Source: Paratrimastix pyriformis
Taxonomy: Eukaryota > Preaxostyla > Paratrimastigidae
Reading direction: 5' to 3'
Assembly (NCBI GenBank): GCA_027972325.1
Contig: JAPMOS010000009.1
Coordinates: forward strand, 352,501-416,500
DNA length: 64,000 nt
Part shown: piece by piece, positions 1 to 17,123 of the stretch
How positions within the stretch are numbered: position 1 is the first letter of the stretch
Layout of the letters: each line of letters begins with the position of its first letter
The notes under the pieces: generated by a model
What the model saw: the letters and a program-made list of their open reading frames with translations, nothing else
What the model was told of the DNA's origin: nothing
Database searches by the model: none
Translations under genes and position numbers: made by a program

Positions 1-73
1 GATGATGATGATGATGATGATGATGACGACGACGATGATGATGATGATGATGCAAATACACAGCATGTCTCTC

Positions 74-154
<81 letters not shown>

Positions 155-170
155 CAAGTCAGGCGAGCTC
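1..170. repeat. (GAT/ATG)n trinucleotide array at the left edge
   Basis: Almost pure GAT repeats with a few GAC variants, interrupted by about 30 bases near position 50-76. It is the same repeat that fills introns elsewhere in the window. No gene is visible in it. Confidence 0.95.
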
Positions 171-189
171 GCTTCGTTACGCTTTCAAT

Positions 190-845
190 CTGGTGGCTAT
201 CTCCCCGGGGAAGGGTTGACCTGGAGTCGACCGCGACCACCCTGCGGTGATATGGCAGGGTGGTCCGAACGACTGGTGAGGTCGCCGTCCTTCCCGACCC
301 GTTTGAAATTTCGACCTTGGTGGCTATCCCCCCGGGGAAGGGTCGATCGGCGGCCGGTCCCGACCACGGTTCGCTGGATTTATGGGTCCCTCCAGCGAAC
401 GGTGAGGTCGCCGTGCTTCCCCGACCTGTTTGAAATTTTGACCTTGGTGGCTATCCCCCCGGGGAAGGGTTGACCGGGGGGCCACCACGACCACGGTTCG
501 CTGGATTTATGGGTCCCTCCAGCGAACGGTAAGGTCGCCATCCTTCCCCGACCCGTTTGAGCCTGTTTGAAATTTTGACCTTGGTGGCTATCCCCCCGGG
601 GAAGGGTTGACCTGGAGTCGATCGCGACCACCCTGCGATGATAGGGCAAGGTGGCCCGAACGACTGGTGAGGTCGCCATCCTTCCCCGACCCGTTTGAGC
701 CTGTTTGAATTTTCGACCTTGGTGGCTATCCCCCCGGGGAAGGGTTGACCTGGGGGCCACCACGACCCCCGCTTCTAAACATATGTTGGGGTCCCCCGAC
801 CGACTGGTGAGGTCGCCATCCTTCTCCGACCATTTTGAAATTTGA
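190..845. repeat. Tandem satellite, period about 127-138 bp, five copies
   Basis: The sequence GGTGGCTATC followed by CCCCGGGGAAGGG recurs at about 192, 319, 446, 583 and 721, giving spacings of 127, 127, 137 and 138 bp. Between these anchors the units share the phrases GAGGTCGCC and GACCCGTTTGA and a centre that alternates between two versions (one with CACGGTTCGCTGG, one with CGAACGACTGG). The reading frames across it are incidental. This looks like a locally amplified satellite rather than a gene. Confidence 0.9.
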
Positions 846-1600
846 CATGATCCCATAATATTTTTGGATCGTGTCCCAAAATTTTTTGGAGGTGCCTCCC
901 AAGTAGGGTATATCAGGGGCACCCCCCTTGGGGGACTTGTGAAGATGGGGTCGGAGGGGCCGAAGGGCCGAAAAGCCGAAATGCCGCAAGACACAGTAGG
1001 CTTAGTAGACCTGGTAGACTCTCATGCGCCTGTGGCGCCCAGGCTGCGTCCGGCCCCACCTTCAGGTGCGATCGTTGTCCGGACAACACTGTTGCGAAAA
1101 TGTTGCGAAATCGGTGCGAAATCGGTGCGAATCATGGTAGCGCTCTCTGGCCCCTGCCCTTGATGCCTAGCTTAGCCCACCACCGCCCGAACCCGCTTGG
1201 AGACCCGAAGCACAATGGCCCGCCCGGTCAAGGTTGGCGATCCCCCTCTGATGAATGCCCCTACCACCCCGGCCTTGCGACGGGTTCTCTCGGGTGCTGG
1301 TCCACGGTGACCGAGCCGCACGGACAGCTGGCCGGACCCCACTCCAACAACACGGTGCGCTCTCCAGGATACCACTGTGGCCTGTGGACGTCCCCGCAGT
1401 GCTGCGGTAAGCCGGTCCCGAACACATAGGGTGTGATGACGGCTGCACTCTCCCCCTGGCAAATGGCGTGTTGCCCCAAAGTTGGCAAAAGTCCGACGGC
1501 ATGAGGACTAAAAATACCAACTGCCTTTGGGTCGGGTCGGTGCCGGGGGGAGAGCCCTGGGATTTTACAGATTTTTGGAAGGCCACCCTCAGTTCCTTCC
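846..1600. other. No gene recognised; unique GC-rich sequence with short repeats
   Basis: Holds a short purine-rich repeat (GGGCCGAAGGGCCG near 957) and TTGCGAAA/TCGGTGCGAAA repeats near 1092-1130. Open frames exist on both strands but match nothing I recognise and lack a codon pattern shared with neighbours. Exons of the ABC gene that runs leftward from 5165 could in principle lie here, but I see no nucleotide-binding-domain motifs. Confidence 0.5.
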
Positions 1601-1638
1601 CCCGAAAAGTCGTCCCTGTTTTCGGTATTTATATGTAG

Positions 1639-1639
1639 A

Positions 1640-1711
<72 letters not shown>

Positions 1712-1814
1712 GGATGATGATGATTGGATGATGATGATTGGATGATGATTGGATGATGATGATTGGATGATGATGATTGGATGATGATGATGATGATGAT
1801 GATTGGATGATGGT

Positions 1815-1866
<52 letters not shown>

Positions 1867-1905
1867 CGATGATGATGATGATGATGATGATTGGATGATG
1901 ATAAA
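1639..1905. repeat. (ATG)n array with TTGG interruptions
   Basis: Long runs of GAT/ATG broken by TTGGATG at irregular spacing. It translates as poly-His, poly-Ile or poly-Ser in the minus-strand frames, which I treat as artefact. It would lie in an intron of the leftward ABC gene if that gene continues past 1939. Confidence 0.9.
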
Positions 1906-1938
1906 TGACGGTTAGGCCGCGGGGGCATCGGGGCCGAC

Positions 1939-2750
1939 CTTGGTGAGGGCCGCGTTGGTGACGAGGTTCAGCCCCGCCGTCGTGGCAAAGACTGGAACGG
2001 GACGGGGGGGGGGGGGGGGGGGGGGGGGCACAATGGAGAAGGAGTGATTGGCTGATGATGATTGGCTGATGATGATTGGCGATGATGATTGGCTGATGAT
2101 GATGATTGGCTGATGATGATGATTGGCTGATGATGATGATTGGCTGATGATGAAGATTGGCTGATGCTGATGACAATGATGATTGGATGCTGATGATTGG
2201 ATGATGCTGATGATTGGATGATGCTGATGATTGGGTGATGCCGATGATTGGATGATGATGATTGGATGCTGATGCTTGGATGCTGAACATGGGGGGGGGG
2301 GGGGGGGGGGGGGGGCAATGGAGAAGGAGTGGTCGGTGAAATGAGGCCAAGACGAGGGAGGCAGTCAATGGGTCTGGCGGCAGCAGGAGGAGGCAGTCAA
2401 TGGGTCTGAGGGCAGCAGGAGGAGGAGGAGGAGGAGGATGGGTGGCAGACGGACAGATGAAGCAGGCCAGCAGGTGCATCCAGCCGACTTGCATCACGGC
2501 CACCACGCAGATGACGATCATGTTGAGGATGGCCGTCAGCAGGCCTGCAAAACCCGAAACCCGCGGGCAGGGGATGGGCATTGAAAAGGGTGATGACATC
2601 ATCTCAAGTGCCCCCCACTTCCAGGCAGGCATGCAGTTTGAAAATGGCATAGCCTGCCTCATCCCTCCACGAGCCTCGGCGCTCCACTCGGCCAGCTATT
2701 CGAACAACTGCCATACACAACAAAACGACACCCTCGCACCCTCGCCCTCG

Positions 2751-2781
<31 letters not shown>

Positions 2782-5165
2782 GCACCCTCGCACCCTCTTC
2801 TATAACCTGAGGGGTACGCACGGACCGTACGGGCCCAGGATGGCCCCATAGATGGACACGACACACACACTCGCAAAATTCCTTTTTCTATACAAATGAG
2901 TATATAAGGACCGTACGGGCCCAGGATGCCCCCATAGATGGACACACACACACAAAAAAAATACCTTTTTTTATACAAGTGAACAGCATGCACGGACCGT
3001 ACGGGCCCAGGATGGCCCCATAGATGGGCGGGGCGATGGACCCACAGCAGAGGTCGATGAATGTCTTTGTGTCCGCCACCAGCCGCTGGTCGGGGTTGTC
3101 CATCTCAGGCACCTCGGAGAGCACCCGGTGGTAGAGCTTGTTCCGGAAGTACTGCGTTTGCAGATGGGTCACCCTGCGGGCAGGCGAGGAGGGGCAAGAT
3201 ATATATGTTTATAACGGAAGTACTGTGTCGGCAGATGGGTCACCCTGCGGGCAGGCGAGGATCATCACCAACATCATCCAATCATCAACATCAACATCAT
3301 CAACATCATCATGATCATCCAATCATCATCAACAACATCATCAACATCAACAACATCATCACCATCAACAACATCATCCAATCATCATCATCATCCAATC
3401 ATCATCATCATCCAATCATCATCATCCAATCATCATCATCCAATCATCATCATCCAATCATCATCCAATCATCATCATCATCCAACAACAAACGAAGCGA
3501 TCGCTTCTCCTCCCCCCGATTTCTCTTTCGGCGCAGCATGATGTGTGGAAAGGGAACCCCAAAGCGATCGAAGGGGCAGGCAATACGGACAGCCGCTCGC
3601 GCCATCGCAGTCCGATCCAGTTGGACGTGAGCGCGTTCAGGGCCTTTGCCGCACCCGTCACCAGGCAGAGGATGGTACCGAAGCCGACCCACATCCACAC
3701 ATTGCCCACGTTGATCTTGCCCTAGACAGCCAGCCAGCCAGCCAGCAGGAGAGAGGGAGGGAGTGAGTGAGAGGATGGTACCGACACATTGTCCACGTTG
3801 ATCTTGCCCTGCACGGGGCAGACAGTCAGCCAGCAGGAGAGGGAGGGAGTGAGAGGATGGTGCCGAAGCCGACCCACATCCACACATTGCCTATTATTAC
3901 CTGCCCTGGACACGGGGCAGACAGTCGGCAGAGACGGTCAGTGGCAGGGAGGCAGATCGGGCAAATATCCGACGGGCGGACGGATGACACAGACAGGCAG
4001 CAAGGGAGGAGGGCAAGGATACGAGCAGGGCGGGTGATTCAGACCACGAGCTGCATCTCAGCCGAGCAGCAGTTCAGCTCACACGTCAGGTCTGCGCCAC
4101 ATCCACAGCCCCCCCCAGCCCCCAGCCCCCAATGCAAAAGAGGACAGCTTGAGTAGATGAATCGGCGACCCCCCCGCACCATCCATCTTCCGACAAAGCC
4201 AGTCATCGAGGCACATCAACCAGCCCACAGACTGGAGACGATGATGGGGAAGAGGGCGCTGACACAGACACAAACACACAAACACACAAACACAATCGCA
4301 CATCAACCAGCCCACAGACTGGAGACGATGATGGGGAAGAGGGCGCTGACGCCTGTTGAAACGAGGCCCAGCAGTGCGCACAGGCCCACGAGGAGCCACC
4401 AACGGAGGCCGGGCACCGCGAACCGGAAGAGCATCCAGAAGACACGCCACAGGCCGCGCTGGGGCATCCCGCGGATGGTCGAGCCAACCTGGGCATGAGG
4501 AGGATGTTGATGATGATTGGATGGCGGTGGTGGTGGTGGTAAAGGAGGAGGAGGAGGAGGGCATTAGCAGCGGCAAGGGTTTACCCGGGTGAGATCATGA
4601 TGGATCGACGCAGCAGCAGCACAGACCACCAGCGGAGACACGAGGATCGACACGATCGAGGCAGACAGGGGCAGACAGGGCAGACAGGGGACAGGGGCAG
4701 AGACGCAACCGAACCACTTGGCACCAGAGCCCAGCTAGAGACACCATGAAGGGCAGCGGACCTTCGGTGACTTCTTCGTGATCGCTTTGCCCTTCTTCAG
4801 ATCGTCGTCACTGTCATCGTTGGCTTGAAGACCGTCATCGGCTGATGGCGCCAGTGTGTGAGGCGCCAAAAAAAGGTGTGTGCGGATGACGGGATGATCG
4901 GATGATCGGATGATCGGATGATCGGATGATCGGATGATCGGATGATCGGATGATCGGATGATCGGATGATCGGATGATCGGATGATCGGATGATCGGATG
5001 ATGATGATGACAAAGGCGAGGAGCAGTGCAGGCGCAGGGTATATCAGAGGAGGCAGTACAGGACGGACGGGGGCACTCGGAGCGGCTCATGGACTCCCGG
5101 GAGGCTTCCATCAGCGCCGCCTGTTCACGCAGCTCCTCGGGACGCAGCGACGCCCTGCGAGACAT
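1939..5165 (-). CDS. ABCD-like ABC half transporter, membrane domain only (partial or truncated)
   Basis: Minus-strand exons encode the membrane domain of a peroxisomal/lysosomal-type (ABCD) half transporter. In order: a start at 5165 with MSRRASLRPEELREQ; an acidic/basic linker with DSDDDLKKGKAITKK near 4780-4830; a first membrane segment near 4310-4500 (VSALFPIIVSSLWAG); WMWVGFGTILCLVTGAAK near 3620-3710; the ABCD hallmark MDNPDQRLVADTK near 3080-3110; GAILGPYG near 3010; ILNMIVICVVAVMQVGW near 2480-2550; and FFATTAGLNLVTNAALTK ending at 1939. The phases of the last two exons fit across an intron with a GTCCGT donor (near 2450). The last exon ends at a GTCGGC donor, so the gene may go on to the left. 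No Walker A, signature or Walker B motif is visible in 1-1939. It lies next to the complete ABCD gene at 5582-11659 on the same strand, so it is probably a tandem paralogue. Whether it is truncated or runs off the window is unresolved. Confidence 0.7.
2006..2315. repeat. Two poly-G tracts flanking TGATGATTGGC repeats
   Basis: G homopolymers of more than 20 bases at about 2006-2028 and 2291-2315 enclose about 250 bp of imperfect GATGATTGGCT/GATTGGATGCT repeats. All sits in an intron of the ABC half-transporter gene. On the gene's strand the tracts are poly-C, and the left one lies directly upstream of the 3' splice site of the exon at about 1939-1990, where it may serve as polypyrimidine tract. 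Confidence 0.85.
2814..3262 (-). repeat. Three copies of one exon edge and two of another, inside ABC introns
   Basis: ACGGACCGTACGGGCCCAGG occurs at about 2819, 2909 and 2994, each followed by the complement of the codons for PIYGAILGPYG or a variant of it. The copy near 2994 is the one in frame with the MDNPDQR exon. A second duplicated piece, GCAGATGGGTCACCCTGCGG, occurs at about 3161 and 3231 and contains the start of that same exon. These are partial exon copies with splice-proximal sequence, separated by low-complexity spacers. Confidence 0.8.
4206..4350 (-). repeat. Tandem copy of an ABC exon end
   Basis: CATCAACCAGCCCACAGACT and the following GGAGACGATGATGGGGAAGA occur at about 4210 and again at about 4303, separated by a CACAAA-rich spacer. 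The right copy is the 3' end of the first membrane exon of the ABC half transporter; the left copy lies in the following intron. Confidence 0.8.
4889..5008. repeat. Octamer array (GATGATCG)n
   Basis: About 14 head-to-tail copies of the 8-mer GATGATCG lie in the first intron of the ABC half-transporter gene. In a minus-strand frame they read as repeated DHPIIRSS (8 residues), the expected artefact of an 8-bp period. Confidence 0.9.
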
Positions 5166-5581
5166 CGACACGGGACAGATGAAGATGGTCATCATCATCA
5201 TCGTCATCATCCCATCATCATCCAATCATCATCATCCAATCATCATTTCAATCATCATCATCACCCAATCATCATCATCACCCAATCATCAGCATCAGCA
5301 TCATTCAATCACCATCCAATCACCATCCAATCACCACCACCATCATCACCATCCAAGCACCATCATCCAAGCACCCTACCATCATCCAAGCACCATCCAA
5401 TCACCACCATCATCATCACCCAACCATCATCATCCCCTGCGTAGGTACCGTATTCCGAAAATAGCCCCGAGGTACGCCACTACAGCAGGCCCCCCTCGAT
5501 TGTACGCTGATTGTACGCTGAATAGGTCCGATTCGTTCGCGTGAGGTCATCGGTCCGAAACATAGGGGGGGGGGAATACAA

Positions 5582-11659
<6,078 letters not shown>

Positions 11660-12501
11660 AAAAAGAGAGAGGGGAAACCCGGCAAAGGAGCTTCGCACCC
11701 GGGGCAGGAGGGAGACGTGCAATCAACTTCTCAACTTGTGGCTTTGTGGGTGGCGAACTAATCGGCCTGGCTCATGCATGCCGCCTGGGAACTTGTATTT
11801 TACATCAGGAGTGTGCTTTACCCACTCCCCCCGCTCACCCTTGCATCGACATCGTGTCGTCATCGGCCCACTCCCCAGTCGTCGGGCCCCAGACCGTAGT
11901 CCTGTCTATGTCGCCACGGACAAACAGGAAAAGAACGAAACCCCTCCGCGGCGCCACTGTGCATTTTTTCACCAGCCAACGCACAGCACAAGGCCGCAGG
12001 GGACGGGGACGAGGACGAGGACGAGGACGAGGTATTCCTGGGAGAATGGTCGTGCGTGAGGAGAGCAGAAGAAGAAGGCGAGCGTGGAGAGGAGGACAAG
12101 GACGAGAGACGGGGACGGGACGGGGACGGGACGGGGACGGGACGGGGACGGGGACGGGGACGGGGACGGGGACGGAGAAGGGGACGGAGAAGGGGACGGG
12201 GATGGGGGGGGACGGGGGCATCGTCACCAGCGGCGCCCCGGCCCCCTCCTGCCCCACCCACCAACACCCCTGGCCCCCAGCGACCCCGCACCGGTTGAGC
12301 GCCCGCATGGCTCCCCTTCCCACCTCCCTCCTCCGGCCCCGAGGCAGCACGGGGGACGGGGGACGGGGACGCCCCGACTCCAAAATGTCCGCCGCAAGGC
12401 CTCGCGATCTCCCTGGAGGTGACTGTGCGCGCCTCGATAAGCCCAAGCCGTTTGAATTCAAATTAATTCAAGTGTTCCGGTGGTGTCGTTGTCGTTTGGG
12501 G
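11660..12501. promoter_or_regulatory. Divergent intergenic region between the ABCD gene and TOM40
   Basis: 842 bp between two divergent start codons. The centre (about 12000-12200) is a degenerate GGGGACGGGACGG/GAGGACGAGG purine-rich repeat. Open frames of up to 289 residues cross it on both strands but follow the repeat and resemble nothing, so I call it non-coding. Both promoters must lie here. Confidence 0.6.
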
Positions 12502-14478
12502 ATGGGAAACAGTTTGGGAAGTGTGTCCGAGCGGACCAATCCAGGCCGCACTGATGACTTCCAGAGGGAAGCCAAAGGTCTCCATTTCTTTTGCTTCGAG
12601 TTGATCTCCCTCTAGAGATATTGACACCGGATCTGTTTGATGGTCTTCGGGTGGAGATTGGCCAATCTCTCTCGCAGAATCTGGGGCTCACTCACAGCTT
12701 TGTGATGGGGAGTAGCACAGTTCCATCTCATTATCAACTTGGCGCGAACTATCTTCGTGACAAGGTTTGATCGATCTCTCTTTCCCTCTCTTCTGATCGC
12801 CCCCAGATTTTTGTAACGGGGCGGTTCGATCATGCTGGCCGTCTCAGTGGCGCTGTGCGTGTTCAACCGCTCAAAGAACTCGCATCGAAATTCGAGTTTC
12901 TCGTCTGCATTCCTTGTTCGTCATGGCATCAATTCATTTCCTTTTTTGGCATCAATTCATTTCCTTTTTTTTAGTTGGGGCGAAGCAAGGCCGAGTGTGG
13001 ATGCCTTGCCGAAGTGGAACTGCGGGGGCGTGACTTTACCGGGGAGCTTCAGGCCAGCAGTGCCGGGGCTACAACCGCCCGGTGGCATCAGGCTGTCACG
13101 GACCGGGTCTCGGTGGTGGGCGAGGGCGTCTACCATCGGGCCAAGAAAGTCTCCCTGTTGCAAGGCGGTCTCCGCTTCGCCACCCCCGATTCCGTCACCA
13201 CCCTGAGGTCCGCACTTTGGGAACGACAGGCGGTGCTCCCAAACTCATGACACTTTCCGCCGCCACCCGCATCATCAGCATCAGCATCAGCATCAGTCTC
13301 ACCAACATCACCATCAGCATCATCGTCAGCATCAGCAATCGTCAGCATCAGCAATCGTCAGCATCAGCAATCGTCAGCATCAGCAATCGTCAGCATCAGC
13401 AATCGTCAGCATCAGCAATCGTCAGCATCAGCAATCGTCAGCATCAGCAATCGTCAGCATCAGCAATCGTCAGCATCAGCAATCGTCAGCATCAGCATCA
13501 TCGTCACGCACAAGTTCCTTCATGGGTCAGCTGATCACCTCGTACACTCCACACTCATAACCATAATCCACCACCCCGCACCACCATCACGTAGCGGCTC
13601 CTCCATGGGCCAGCTGATCACCTCTCCACGCTTTGTTTTCCATACTCATTCCACGATCCACCCCCCTCCTCCCACCCCGCACCACGTTAGCGGCTCCTCC
13701 ATGGGCCAGCTGATCACCTCGTACACGCACAGCCTGACGGACCGCCTGAGCCTGGCCACGGAGCTCTTTATGCAGCCCCGCACCCACGATGCTATCTTCT
13801 CGGTGGGCTACCAGGTCAAGCTGCGCAAGGCCATCGTCAGGGGGATGGTCTGCCTACCCCCGCCTACTCAACTCCCACCCCAGTCGCCCTCACCCGTCTT
13901 GTGGGATGCGTTCTCCACCCCTGTGTGACACCGCCACTGCCGCCGTCGCCATCCCCCCGCTCCTGCACCCATCTCCGTTCATCGCGTCATGCGCTTGGTT
14001 TCACTCACCATGTGTGTGATACTTCCCAGCTTTTGCCGGGTCCGTGCTCGGGCCGAAGCCCGCGGGTAACACCCTCACCATCCCGCCTCCATGGCTTGCA
14101 TCACCCCACGTGTGCCTCCATCACCCCCCATACTTGCAGGGTCTCCCTCACCCCCTCACCCATCTGTTTCCACGGTCTCCATCACCCCCTTACTTGCAGC
14201 GTTTCGATCACCATCCATCTGTTTCCACATGTGTCTCCATTACTTGCATGGTCTCCCTCACCCACACCCCATCCATCTTTGGGTCTCCCTCACCCCTCAT
14301 CCATCTTGTTTCGCATGTGCTCGCCGTGTCTCCTGACTGTCAGGTCGTCTCGAACGGGCGTGTGATGGCCTCGGTCAAGGACGAGATCGCCCCCAACACA
14401 GCCCTGCTGCTCTCGGGCGACCTCAACTACCTGGCCAACGAGTATAAATTCGGCCTGGGCCTCATCCTCGGCCAGTAG
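12502..14478 (+). CDS. TOM40: TOM40, mitochondrial outer-membrane import pore
   Basis: Six exons join in phase: 12502-12577, 12616-12764, 12807-12902, 12975-13207, 13691-13847 and 14344-14478, giving 846 nt (281 residues). The protein starts MGNSLGSVSERTNPG. It carries the porin_3-type strand pattern with LGLTHSFVMGSS, LGANYLRDK, FVTGRFDHAGRLSG, DRVSVVGEGVYH and FSVGYQVKLRKAIVRG. It ends ANEYKFGLGLILGQ, which fits the C-terminal beta-signal read by SAM50. TOM40 forms the channel through which preproteins enter mitochondria or mitochondrion-related organelles, so such an organelle is implied. Introns 1-3 are only 38, 42 and 72 bp; introns 4 and 5 are about 480-500 bp and repeat-filled. Intron 4 also holds two decayed copies of the exon 5 start. 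Confidence 0.9.
13265..13510. repeat. 16-bp minisatellite in TOM40 intron 4
   Basis: About 11 copies of CAGCATCAGCAATCGT, preceded by looser CATCAG repeats. A 16-residue period in translation (IVSISNRQHQQSSASA) reflects the 16-bp unit and is not coding. Confidence 0.92.
13515..13735 (+). repeat. Three serial copies of the TOM40 exon 5 start
   Basis: ATGGGYCAGCTGATCACCTC occurs at about 13522, 13604 and 13700. The latter two carry the full acceptor-plus-exon block AGCGGCTCCTCC in front of it. Only the last copy continues into the conserved TOM40 reading frame (SYTHSLTDRLSLATEL). The other two diverge after the shared block, so they are duplicated exon edges with candidate decoy 3' splice sites. 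Confidence 0.88.
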
Positions 14479-14812
14479 GGACAAGCGGGTCCACCCATCT
14501 TCCTTTGTTTGCATGTTGATTTGGTTGCCCCCACCCTGTCGGCAGATCTCATGTCGGCGACGCCAAACAAGGGGATGTTGTATGATATATTATGAGCACA
14601 ATTCCGAATCGCGCTTGCCAGACTCCGGCAAATCCCGGTGCGTTACTTCACCGACTGTTACCTTCGACTCACCGCAACAACTCGTTTGCGTCTCGGAACA
14701 TCCTGGATTAGGTTGCGAAGAGAAATTTCGAATTGACCGGAAACGGGGTTGTCCCCCAATTCGGGCCAATTCTTGAGCAGGAGCTCTGCTCGCCACCTTT
14801 TGTTTCAACATC
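14479..14812. other. TOM40-LRR1 intergenic region
   Basis: 334 bp between the TOM40 stop and the LRR1 start, both on the plus strand. A short open frame ends before 14776 but has no recognisable product. It contains the TOM40 3' end and the LRR1 promoter; no motif stands out. Confidence 0.5.
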
Positions 14813-16888
14813 ATGGACGAGACCGCCTCCCATCAGCCAACATCGGGGTTCCTTGACGATGACGTTGGCGTTCTCCTGCCCCTCCTAAATCCAGATCTCA
14901 TGCGGGCCGTGGTCGAGGCCTCCGAGTGCCCCACCACCGCATACATACAATTGCTTGGCCTCTCTCACGGCATTCGCGAGGCCATTCGCGGCACTGCACG
15001 AGAAATCGCCTTCGAAAACCCAATGTTTCCCGATCTCGTCACTGTTCCATCCGTTCCTCTTGAGGCCCTAACTGCGTTGCTCGGACCCTGCAAACATCTT
15101 ACAAGACTGACCTTGGTTGCCCAAGAGATTCCTCTCCTTAATTGGGGCACCGAGGCGGAATGCATTGCCTGGGTGGAGGAGACCTTCGCGGGCCACACTC
15201 CACTGGCCGTTCTCCGGGTTCCTGTGGGTCCCCTGCTTCTGGCTTTGTTGCACACGGGGCGCCTGGCAAGCCTGGGCGAACTCCACATCGAGCGAGGCGG
15301 AGATCTGATTCGTGCCGAGCTGCTTTCCGGCGTGGGCCGCTCCTGCCCCGGGTTGAAGTCGCTGCAGCTTCTCGCCAGCTTCCCGGCCGATGTTGATCCG
15401 ACGGATGCCCTCCGCCCCCTGGCCACCAACCTGGAGCATCTGAGCCTGGCCTCCTTCCCCACTCCCAGCAGCCTGCCTGACCTGCTCGGGGACTGTCCGC
15501 ATCTGACCCGCTTGCGAGTTCCGCAGTCCATCCCTGTCACGACCCTGGGCACGCTGGCCCCTCGACTGACCCACCTCACCCTGGGGGAAGCCGTCGCCCA
15601 GGATGATCTGGCCGGGTTGCTCCTGCCCCGGTTGGAGTCGCTGGATTTGTCGAAATACGGGCATCCCCTCGGCTGGCTTCCCCAGGCGGCGCCCTGTCTG
15701 CGCCACCTGCGGTTGAACATCTGGAACGTCCCGGAGCCCACGGCCCGCGAGATCCTGACGTGCGCGCCCCTGCTCGACAGGCTGGTATCCCTCGATCTCG
15801 GGGCTGCTGCCGCCCCGCTCACAAAGCCCCTGCATCTTGCCTGCCCCAACCTACAGACGCTTCGGTTGTATGTGCACTTCGGTCATGCCTCGGGGCTGAG
15901 CCTGGCCTGCCCCGCCCTGCACTCGCTGGAACTGCCCGGGGGCGATTCACCCTATGCCCTCGACCTGGGTGACACTCCCCGACTCCGGCGGGTTGTGGCC
16001 CCGTGGCTCTTCAAACCGCTCCCGCCCATGATGGGCTGGATTGCCGGCGCCCTGCTGCCCCGCGCCTGCGGCCCCGCCTCCTGTCTGCACGAGCTCCTGG
16101 ATCTGTGGATCGATGGGCCGGAGACCCTCGCGGCCTTGGAGAAGTTCACCCCGTCCCTGACCCGACTCAGCATCAGTCTGGCCATGTCCCGCCTGCCCAA
16201 CGCGCCCCTGGTGCTTCGCCTCCCGCCCCGGCTCGCCCGCCTAGACATCCCGCTGGTGCGCTGGGAGGGCACCGCAGGTGGTGAGGCTGATCTTCATGTC
16301 GAGGCCGGCCCCTCGCTGCGCACATTCGCACTGGGCTCGCGGGGTCTGCCGCGGCTCAACGAGCGGATCCGGTTGAGGCTGCAGTGCCCCGGGTTGGTCT
16401 CGCTCTCCCTGAACCGTCCGGCCGTGCTCTCGCTCACCCTGGCCGACAATCCCCCGCTGCAGTGCCTGCGCCTTGCGGAGTGCAGTGGGCTCGGCCCGGC
16501 CTGCCTGCTGGCCTGCCTGACCCAACACGGTTCCCATCTGCGTTACCTCTCGCTCGATGACCTCTGGCCCCAGCACGTCGGCGCCCTGGGCCAGCTGCCC
16601 GTGCTCTCGAGCCTGGTTCTCTCGGGCACGACCTGGCACGCACAGGACGTGGCCTTGGCCTGTCCCCGCCTGGCCCGGCTGGTCGTCTTGGCGGATCGGG
16701 TAGGGCGCCTCGAGCTCACCTGCCCCGCGCTGTCCGAGTTTCGGCTCTGGTGCGAGGAGGTCGGGGCCCTAGAATTTGTCGGGCCCTCGTCGACCGCCTT
16801 GCGACGCATCCTGACACGACATGAGAACTGGCGTGACCGGCTGGCCGAGCGGTTCCCCGGGGTGCAGGTGGAGCAGCGTTATGCCTGA
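14813..16888 (+). CDS. F-box-like/LRR protein 1 (family of four in this window)
   Basis: An uninterrupted 691-residue frame. The N-terminus (DVGVLLPLLNPDLMRAVVEA, then LLGLSHGIREAIRGTAREI) resembles an F-box-like helical start. The block LTALLGPCKHL and WVEETFAGHTPLAVLRVP is shared with the paralogues at 38022, 59195 and 61720. The rest is a run of leucine-rich repeats of about 22-28 residues (L..L.L....P...L), ending RFPGVQVEQRYA. Leucine-rich horseshoes bind proteins; with an F-box the usual role is substrate recruitment to an SCF ubiquitin ligase, but the F-box here is only suggestive. Unlike its three relatives it shows no intron after the ATG. No signal peptide or membrane helix was seen. 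Confidence 0.88.
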   Translation: MDETASHQPTSGFLDDDVGVLLPLLNPDLMRAVVEASECPTTAYIQLLGLSHGIREAIRGTAREIAFENPMFPDLVTVPSVPLEALTALLGPCKHLTRLTLVAQEIPLLNWGTEAECIAWVEETFAGHTPLAVLRVPVGPLLLALLHTGRLASLGELHIERGGDLIRAELLSGVGRSCPGLKSLQLLASFPADVDPTDALRPLATNLEHLSLASFPTPSSLPDLLGDCPHLTRLRVPQSIPVTTLGTLAPRLTHLTLGEAVAQDDLAGLLLPRLESLDLSKYGHPLGWLPQAAPCLRHLRLNIWNVPEPTAREILTCAPLLDRLVSLDLGAAAAPLTKPLHLACPNLQTLRLYVHFGHASGLSLACPALHSLELPGGDSPYALDLGDTPRLRRVVAPWLFKPLPPMMGWIAGALLPRACGPASCLHELLDLWIDGPETLAALEKFTPSLTRLSISLAMSRLPNAPLVLRLPPRLARLDIPLVRWEGTAGGEADLHVEAGPSLRTFALGSRGLPRLNERIRLRLQCPGLVSLSLNRPAVLSLTLADNPPLQCLRLAECSGLGPACLLACLTQHGSHLRYLSLDDLWPQHVGALGQLPVLSSLVLSGTTWHAQDVALACPRLARLVVLADRVGRLELTCPALSEFRLWCEEVGALEFVGPSSTALRRILTRHENWRDRLAERFPGVQVEQRYA

Positions 16889-17123
16889 GCGGAACCGAAT
16901 GCGTCTTTCCTGAAGAAGAAAAAATAGGAGGACACCATTCAAAAGTGTCCCTCGACAGTGCCCAAATCAGAGTGGTGTGTGGAGGAGATCAGGGAGGTGG
17001 GTGTGAGTTCAGGGAGATGGGTGCGTGATTTCGGGGACATCTACGAGCGAGGGTGAGGCCTTCAGTCCAACGGAGTGCCAGTTGTCCATTTCAGAGATAC
17101 TTCACCTTATTTTCTTATCCAAA
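16889..17123. other. Spacer between LRR1 and tRNA-Ser
   Basis: 235 bp containing a short A-rich stretch just after the LRR1 stop and two copies of GGTGGGTGTG/GATGGGTGCG-like text near 16995-17030. No gene is visible. Confidence 0.5.

Noticed and set aside
190-845. Satellite considered as a protein repeat
   Set aside because: Units differ in length by amounts not divisible by three, so no frame is kept across units.
2814-3030. Three exon copies of the ABC gene considered as alternative exons
   Set aside because: Only one copy keeps the conserved frame and phase; the others are partial and run into repeats.
11746-12615. A 289-residue plus-strand frame rich in Gly, Arg and Thr upstream of TOM40
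   Set aside because: Most of it is a GGGGACGG repeat; it overlaps the TOM40 start in another frame.
12991-13207. Possible pore-protein duplication in TOM40
   Set aside because: The apparent second start is just exon 4 read with a different upstream intron border; one TOM40 model in phase explains all exons.
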